From NCBI GenBank assembly GCA_018883305.1, contig VEQI01000105.1:1-9342 (forward strand): a stretch of DNA of 9,342 nt, given 5' to 3'. Both the position numbers and the translations under genes were made by a program. The stretch comes from Limnohabitans sp. (GTDB lineage: Bacteria; Pseudomonadota; Gammaproteobacteria; Burkholderiales; Burkholderiaceae_C). The number at the start of each line of letters is the position of its first letter. Position 1 is the stretch's first letter. Positions 5,177-9,342 of the stretch are shown here, one piece after another. The notes under the pieces are model-generated. The model was not told the origin of the DNA. It saw nothing but the letters and a program-made list of their open reading frames with translations, and ran no database searches.

Positions 5177-6763
5177 TTACAAAGCAGCGACAACTCCGTC
5201 ACTTCGTGGATCCACCGCAGCCTCTATCACTCCATTAGCATGTCGAACAAGTGCCCCGGCATGTCCCATCGTGTCGCTATAGGCCTCTGGTAATACCTCG
5301 ACCAGATGACCGGCGTCTATCAATGCTTTCAACAATATCGGGGCGAACCGATTTTCCAGTTTTAAAGAAGTGGAAACATCTCCCCAAGTTCGTCCGAGTA
5401 ACCAGCGCGGTGCGCTGACCGCCTGCTGCAGAGTTTGGCCAAAACGGGCGTAGCGGGTAAACACAGCGGCCTGAGTCTGTGGCTGCCCCTCGCCGCCCAT
5501 AGTGCCGTAGGGCATGACGCGACCATCATCAAAGACCGCGAGTGAGGGGTTGAGTGTGTGGAAGGGTTTGAGACCGGGTTGGAGATAATTCAAGGCATTG
5601 GGTTGGAGGGAGAAACTCGTGCCGCGGTTTTGCCAGCATACGCCGCTGTTACTCAACACCGTTCCTGAACCAAATTCCCAGTACACACTTTGAATGAAGC
5701 TGACCGCACGGCCTTGTGCATCCACCGCCCCCATCCAGATGGTGTCGCCAGGCTGCGCCGGATCGGGCCAAGGCAACGCATGTTCGGTGTCGATTTCACC
5801 GGCCAGTTGGGCCAGTGCTGGGCCGGTCAGGAAATCCTGTGGGCGGGCAGGCAGACGGCTCGGGTCAGTGACCACACGGTCACGCACACGAAATGCACGC
5901 TTGGTCGCTTCCACGAGGCCGTGCACATGCGCAAAGCCTTCGCCCTCCTTGACCCGTAACTGTTCGAACAAGCCGAGGATCATCAGCGCTGAAAGACCCT
6001 GTGTGGGGGGTGGTAGGTTGTACACCGTGCTATCAGTTAAACGAACATGCAGAGGCTCAACGCGACTGGCCTGATAGTTTTGCAAATCTTGCAGACGCAC
6101 TGGACTACCCACTCGGGTCAAATCATCGGCCATGCTTCGAGCCAAGGTACCACGGTAAAAATCGTCAAGTCCGTGTTCAGCTAGATGCCGGAATGTTTTG
6201 GCCAGTGCGGGTTGCTTGAGCACGTGTCCCGGCAAAGGCGGCTTTCCGTTCACCAAAAAAGTGTCGGCAAAACCTGGGCAATTTTTCAGACCATCCAGTT
6301 TTTGATGTGTCAGCCCAGCCTGACTGGTCGAGACCACCACCCCATGGTCGGCATGGCGAATGGCTTCGCTCAACAACTGAGGCAAGCTCGCACGCCCCCC
6401 CCATTCGGCGGACAACTCTAGAGCACGCATCCAGCCTCCCAGGGTTCCCGCTACCGTCAGAGCTGCCTGAGGGCCGCGTGAAGGCAGCACATCCAACCCT
6501 GCGTAGAACTCGGGCGTTGCCAACGCTGCGGCCGGGCCACAAGCGTCGATGGCCACCGGGGTTTTGCCGGGCTCGTGGATCAACCAGAAACCATCCCCGC
6601 CGATCGAGTTCATGTGCGGATAAACCACCGCGATGGTGGCGGCGGCCGCCACCATGGCTTCGATCGCATTGCCGCCCTGACGCAAGACATCGCGGCCTGC
6701 CTGTGCTGCCAAATGGTGGGGCGCCACCACCATGCCGCCTATGGATTTGAGTGTGTGAATCAT
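5177..6763 (-). CDS. Gamma-glutamyltransferase-family amidohydrolase (HpxW-like)
   Basis: A 528-aa Ntn-hydrolase proenzyme related to gamma-glutamyltransferase. Conserved blocks: RQGGNAIEAMVAA (28-40), YPHMNSIGGDGFW (48-60), GDTIWMGAVDAQGRAVS (339-355), SVYWEFGSG (359-367), GGEGQPQTQ (423-431) and a C-terminal VDPRSDG. Thr341 is the predicted self-cleavage site and new N-terminal nucleophile, giving subunits of about 340 and 188 residues. There is no signal peptide, unlike periplasmic glutathione-cleaving GGT, so it should act in the cytoplasm. Size and style match HpxW, described as an oxamate amidohydrolase in Klebsiella purine catabolism. The AtzE/HpxY and HpxZ relatives in the same operon support this, although the actual amide substrate is unproven. 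The ATG follows the GntR stop by 3 nt, with AGGACGG inside the regulator's last codons, so translation is likely coupled. It is the last gene of the operon. Confidence 0.85.
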   Translation of the reverse strand: MIHTLKSIGGMVVAPHHLAAQAGRDVLRQGGNAIEAMVAAAATIAVVYPHMNSIGGDGFWLIHEPGKTPVAIDACGPAAALATPEFYAGLDVLPSRGPQAALTVAGTLGGWMRALELSAEWGGRASLPQLLSEAIRHADHGVVVSTSQAGLTHQKLDGLKNCPGFADTFLVNGKPPLPGHVLKQPALAKTFRHLAEHGLDDFYRGTLARSMADDLTRVGSPVRLQDLQNYQASRVEPLHVRLTDSTVYNLPPPTQGLSALMILGLFEQLRVKEGEGFAHVHGLVEATKRAFRVRDRVVTDPSRLPARPQDFLTGPALAQLAGEIDTEHALPWPDPAQPGDTIWMGAVDAQGRAVSFIQSVYWEFGSGTVLSNSGVCWQNRGTSFSLQPNALNYLQPGLKPFHTLNPSLAVFDDGRVMPYGTMGGEGQPQTQAAVFTRYARFGQTLQQAVSAPRWLLGRTWGDVSTSLKLENRFAPILLKALIDAGHLVEVLPEAYSDTMGHAGALVRHANGVIEAAVDPRSDGVVAAL

Positions 6764-6766
6764 GGG

Positions 6767-7480
6767 TTAACCGTCCTGTTGTGCCATGTGGAGTTGATGA
6801 AGTGTGATCTTGCGAACTTCCGATTGGCTGTCCGCAATATGGGAGCGAAGTAATTGAATGGCCTGCCTTGCATCACGGCATTGAATGGCCGTCAAGATGT
6901 GGGCATGCTCTTCATAAGTTGCGGTCAGTCGCTGTAACTGGTTGAAATCCAGTCGTCGTATGACTCGAATTTTTTCAGTGATTTCCTGGTGCACTCGCAC
7001 CATCTCTTGATTGCCAGAGGCCGCGATCAGGGCACCATGGAATGCTTCATCCCACTGCCCCACCACACGACCGTCCTGACACCGCAGAGCGTCGGGCACC
7101 AACCAGATGGACGACAAGTCCAGCAATACGTGCTGTAGGTGGGCATCGGGCTGCTGGCACATGGACTCCACCGCCGCTGTTTCCAGGATCATTCGCAATT
7201 CATACAGTTGCTCGTATTTGCGGAAATCAAAAGGCGACACCCGCCAGCCACTGCGAAAAAACACTTCCACATAGCCTTCCTGCTGCAATCGGTACAGGGC
7301 TTGTCTTATGGGGGTTCGCGAGACACCCAGTCGCTCGCTTTGCTCGGCTTCGGTGAATCGGTCACCGGGTAGCAGCTTGAACTCGACGATGTCCTGCTTG
7401 AGTTGGTGGTACACATCCTCGGAGCGTGATCGATCCGAGGATGTAGGTTGGCCGCTCTGCGGGGAAGTCACCATCGGCAT
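6767..7480 (-). CDS. GntR-family transcriptional regulator (FCD/FadR-VanR type)
   Basis: A 237-aa regulator. The N-terminal winged helix-turn-helix (about residues 20-80) contains the GntR signature GVSRTPIRQALYRLQQEG. The C-terminal all-helical FCD domain carries the usual metal/effector ligands: Asp144 and His148 in WDEAFH, His192 in YEEH and His214 in LRSH. FCD proteins typically bind small carboxylates, so an acid intermediate of the neighbouring amide pathway is a sensible inducer (inference). The start at 7480 is chosen because its ATG overlaps the upstream hydrolase stop as TGATG, a coupling arrangement. In-frame alternatives are a TTG at 7495 and an ATG at 7474; no strong ribosome-binding site precedes any of them. 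It ends 3 nt before the GGT-family gene. Its position inside the operon suggests it autoregulates the whole unit from a promoter beyond the right edge. Confidence 0.87.
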   Translation of the reverse strand: MPMVTSPQSGQPTSSDRSRSEDVYHQLKQDIVEFKLLPGDRFTEAEQSERLGVSRTPIRQALYRLQQEGYVEVFFRSGWRVSPFDFRKYEQLYELRMILETAAVESMCQQPDAHLQHVLLDLSSIWLVPDALRCQDGRVVGQWDEAFHGALIAASGNQEMVRVHQEITEKIRVIRRLDFNQLQRLTATYEEHAHILTAIQCRDARQAIQLLRSHIADSQSEVRKITLHQLHMAQQDG

Positions 7481-8148
7481 CAGGGGCTGGCCCAACTCTG
7501 CAGCAACAGGAGGCTAGTGCAGGTCCAGCCCACCAACGCCCCCTGGGCTCGAATCATGTCCAGGGTGGCTTGCTTGAATTCCGGGAAATAACTCTCGGTG
7601 CAATCTTCCAGCAGCAAGCACTCATAGCCGCGATCATTGGCTTCCCGCATCGAGGTTTGAACGCAGACCTCCGTGGTGACGCCCATGAAGACCAAGGATT
7701 TGATGCCCGCATCCTGCAGCCGCTCATGAAGACCGGTTTTGTAAAACATCCCCTTGCCGGGCTTGTCGATGACCCATTCATCAGCCTGCGGCATCAAGGC
7801 CGGGACGATCTCGCATCCCGGTTGCCCGGCGATCAGAATTCGCCCCATGGGCCCATCGTCGCCAATTCTCAAGGCAGGCTGTCCCCGGTTGCGCTTGGCG
7901 TCGGGGCAATCCGACAGATCTGGACGATGCGCCTCGCGTGTGTGCAGCACACGTCCGCCTCGGGCCCGCCAAGCGCCGAGAACACGCTGACACGCGGGCA
8001 GGATGGCGGACAAGCGGGACACATCATTGCCCAGGCTCTCGCCAAATCCACCCGGCTCGATGAAATCGCGCTGCATGTCGATGATGACCAGCATCGTGCT
8101 GGACCACTCACAGCGAAATTCAAAGGGGTCAGCGGCGAGCGTTATCAT
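7480..8148 (-). CDS. Isochorismatase-like cysteine hydrolase, biuret-hydrolase-like
   Basis: A 222-aa cytoplasmic hydrolase of the isochorismatase/nicotinamidase fold. The Asp-Lys-Cys triad is intact: Asp24 in VIIDMQRDF, Lys129 in IDKPGKGMFY and Cys162 in GVTTEVCVQTSMREAN. The Lys-Cys spacing of 33 equals that I recall for BiuH of Rhizobium leguminosarum (Lys142/Cys175). The block RGYECLLLEDCTESYFPEF also looks like that clade, so cleavage of biuret or a related ureido/carbamoyl amide is the best guess. Related families such as ureidoacrylate hydrolase or N-carbamoylsarcosine amidase cannot be excluded. The start is secure: GGAGGAGGG (minus strand 8159-8151) lies immediately upstream. It begins 31 nt after the DUF3225 gene and its TGA overlaps the regulator's ATG. 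The C-terminal tail (TSLLLLQSWASP) is hydrophobic and unremarkable. Confidence 0.85.
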   Translation of the reverse strand: MITLAADPFEFRCEWSSTMLVIIDMQRDFIEPGGFGESLGNDVSRLSAILPACQRVLGAWRARGGRVLHTREAHRPDLSDCPDAKRNRGQPALRIGDDGPMGRILIAGQPGCEIVPALMPQADEWVIDKPGKGMFYKTGLHERLQDAGIKSLVFMGVTTEVCVQTSMREANDRGYECLLLEDCTESYFPEFKQATLDMIRAQGALVGWTCTSLLLLQSWASP

Positions 8149-8150
8149 CG

Positions 8151-8159
8151 CCCTCCTCC
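8151..8159 (-). promoter_or_regulatory. Strong Shine-Dalgarno of the cysteine hydrolase gene
   Basis: GGAGGAGGG on the minus strand ends 2 nt before the ATG at 8148. It is the strongest ribosome-binding site in this operon. It fixes the start and suggests high, independent translation of the hydrolase within the polycistronic message. Confidence 0.75.
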
Positions 8160-8179
8160 GCTTGCCTGACTTCGTTGCG

Positions 8180-8566
8180 TCATGCTGGCACCGCCATCAG
8201 GCTCACATGGGCTGACACCACACGCCAACCGTCGTCGGTTCTGAGCCAGGTCTGGCTTTGCCGCCCCACGCGGTCCGAGCCCTCTCGCCAGAACTCGGTG
8301 TTGGCCGTGGCGGCGTCGTGACCATAGGTGGTGATGACGGTTCGCCTCAGGGTACGGGCCAGGCCCTGGGAGGGTCGTGCGGCCCGAAATGCCTGGATCT
8401 CGTCGTAGCCATATAAATTTTCCGTGGCGCCGTAGCGGATGGTGTGGGGGCTGCGCCAGAAGAGTTCATCCAGCACCTGCACGTCGTTCGTGACCAGTGC
8501 CTGCTCATACCGATCGAATGCCGCCTGTACCTCAGCCACCACCTCGGGCACATTGATGTTCTTCAT
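8180..8566 (-). CDS. AtzH/HpxZ-like DUF3225 protein (NTF2-like fold)
   Basis: A 128-aa protein. The segments INVPEVVAEVQAAFDRYEQA (4-23), LFWRSPHTIRYGATENLYGY (36-55), RTVITTYGHDA and GRQSQTWLRTDDGWRVVSAH match the DUF3225 family, a small cone-shaped NTF2-like barrel. Known members are HpxZ of the Klebsiella hpxWXYZ purine-nitrogen cluster and AtzH of the cyanuric acid pathway; both are encoded beside an AtzE/HpxY-type amidase, as here. A role handling the amidase product has been proposed for AtzH; for HpxZ the function is unclear. The start at 8566 (MKNINVPEV) matches the family N-terminus, and its ATG overlaps the amidase stop as ATGA, implying translational coupling. The open frame continues upstream to about 8800 only because it lies over the amidase gene, so a longer start is rejected. 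Confidence 0.88.
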   Translation of the reverse strand: MKNINVPEVVAEVQAAFDRYEQALVTNDVQVLDELFWRSPHTIRYGATENLYGYDEIQAFRAARPSQGLARTLRRTVITTYGHDAATANTEFWREGSDRVGRQSQTWLRTDDGWRVVSAHVSLMAVPA

Positions 8567-9342
8567 GCCGTGTACGCCTTGAGTTGTGCCACGCCCATGG
8601 ACTCCAGGGTGTGGGCTGCACGTAACGCCAGATCTTCTCGCCAGGGAGCGGCGATCAACTGTACCCCCACTGGCATGCCATTCAAGCCGGAGGGCCAGAC
8701 CGGTGCCGTCACCACCGGACAACCGGCAAATGAAATCGGCTGGGTCAAGAGACCCATGGCCGCGCGACAGGGAAGCTTCTGCCCTTGTATGTCCAACCAT
8801 TCGGTCCCGATCGGCTGCGCGCAGACGGGCGTCGCAGGGGCCAGCAAGATGTCCCAGTCCTTGAACAGGGCTTGTACCTTATCGCGGTAGACGCTTCTGA
8901 ATCGCTGGGCACGCACATACCAGGCCGCGGGTTGCAAAGCCCCCGCCAGGAAACGATCCACTGACATCGGCTCGAAATCCTCGGCGCAGCGCCTGAGGTC
9001 CTCCAGGTGCAAGGCACCGCCTTCACTGGCCGTCACGATGAACGCGGCAGCGCGGGCATAGGCGGCATCAGGCCAGGTCACCTCGGCGGTAGCCCCCAGG
9101 GCTGTTGCCGCCTTGTGCACACTCGCACGCGCAGCCTCAGACGCCATGTCCTGAAAATAGCCGGACAACACGCCAATGCGCAAGCCCTGCGACCCCAGCC
9201 CGATCTGCTGGGCCGTGGGTTGCACTCGGGTGGCGTGACACCCGGGATCCTGAGCATCGGGGCCTTGCATCGCGTCGTAGGCTGCGGCCAGCAAGTTGAC
9301 CGAATCGGCCATCGGCCCCAGATGGTCCAGGCTGTTCACGAA
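8563..9342 (-). CDS. Amidase signature family enzyme (AtzE/HpxY-like), C-terminal part
   Basis: The C-terminal 259 residues of an amidase; the gene begins beyond the right edge, and the first visible codons read FVNSLDHLGPMA, an internal block of the family (SLDH-x-GP). Also seen are YDAMQGPDAQDPG, LLAPATPVCAQPIG and LLTQPISFAGCPVVTAPVW, followed by GMPVGVQLIAAPWRE, all typical of the C-terminal half. The Lys-Ser-Ser catalytic triad lies in the missing N-terminal half and cannot be checked. DUF3225 overlap and block wording favour the AtzE (1-carboxybiuret amidase)/HpxY branch over GatA. Such AtzE enzymes work with a tiny partner, AtzG/HpxX (DUF4089), normally encoded just upstream and so probably outside the window. 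The stop overlaps the next gene as ATGA. It is the first visible gene of the leftward operon. A GTG at 9339 is not the real start, because coding similarity continues across it. Confidence 0.85.
   Translation of the reverse strand, partial: FVNSLDHLGPMADSVNLLAAAYDAMQGPDAQDPGCHATRVQPTAQQIGLGSQGLRIGVLSGYFQDMASEAARASVHKAATALGATAEVTWPDAAYARAAAFIVTASEGGALHLEDLRRCAEDFEPMSVDRFLAGALQPAAWYVRAQRFRSVYRDKVQALFKDWDILLAPATPVCAQPIGTEWLDIQGQKLPCRAAMGLLTQPISFAGCPVVTAPVWPSGLNGMPVGVQLIAAPWREDLALRAAHTLESMGVAQLKAYTA

Noticed and set aside
5094..5282. Short 62-codon plus-strand frame entering the GGT gene from the convergent gap.
   Set aside because: Most of it is antisense to the conserved C-terminus of the GGT-family gene; no ribosome-binding site and no recognisable product.
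6765..6772. GGTTAACC palindrome at the GntR/GGT junction, similar to sequence in the divergent promoter (AACCGTCC is shared).
   Set aside because: It falls on the regulator's stop codon and the GGT translation start region, where coding and translation signals explain it. An 8-bp match between two sites is too short to call a shared operator.
8567..8800. N-terminal extension of the DUF3225 gene to about 8800.
   Set aside because: The extra 78 residues overlap the amidase coding sequence in another frame and look unlike the family. The ATG at 8566 gives the standard family N-terminus.
1..9342. CRISPR arrays, tRNA/rRNA genes, insertion sequences and prophage or integrase signatures.
   Set aside because: No regularly spaced repeats, cloverleaf-like sequence, transposase-like frames or terminal inverted repeats with target duplications were seen on either strand.

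Overview
The window looks like a chromosomal stretch from a betaproteobacterium, most likely Burkholderiales/Comamonadaceae. The base composition is moderately GC-rich, genes are tightly packed, and the protein families (PaaK-type ligase, LiuA-like dehydrogenase, AtzE/HpxY and HpxZ relatives) are typical of that group. The assignment rests on gene style and family resemblance only; there is no rRNA or other marker.

Region 1 (1-3630) is a divergent acyl-CoA catabolic locus. A PaaK-family CoA ligase and the first 50 codons of an acyl-CoA carboxylase carboxyltransferase subunit run leftward. A crotonase-fold enoyl-CoA hydratase and an isovaleryl-CoA-dehydrogenase-like enzyme run rightward. Both units start from a 113-bp divergent intergenic region that contains palindromes. 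Ligase, dehydrogenase, carboxylase and hydratase is the step order of a leucine/isovalerate- or acyclic-terpene-type route for beta-methyl-branched acids; the real substrate is unknown.

Region 2 (3616-4984) is one transporter gene. It is a multi-spanning putative Na+/H+ antiporter of the ion transporter superfamily with an internal duplication. Its own promoter and a compact leader precede it. The leader folds into a three-way junction whose closing stem covers the initiation codons, so it looks like a translational, cation-type riboswitch. I think it resembles the nhaA-I (Li-I) class, but that is from memory.

Region 3 (4985-5176) is a convergent gap with no gene. It holds about 90 nt of nested, mutually exclusive inverted repeats.

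Region 4 (9342-5177, leftward) is a tightly coupled operon. Its order is an AtzE/HpxY-like amidase (cut by the window edge), an AtzH/HpxZ-like DUF3225 protein, a biuret-hydrolase-like cysteine hydrolase, a GntR/FCD regulator and a cytoplasmic gamma-glutamyltransferase-family amidohydrolase resembling HpxW (oxamate amidohydrolase). It mixes parts of the hpx (purine/oxamate nitrogen) and atz/biu (cyanuric acid/biuret nitrogen) systems. It probably releases ammonia from a small amide- or ureido-type compound that I cannot identify from sequence.
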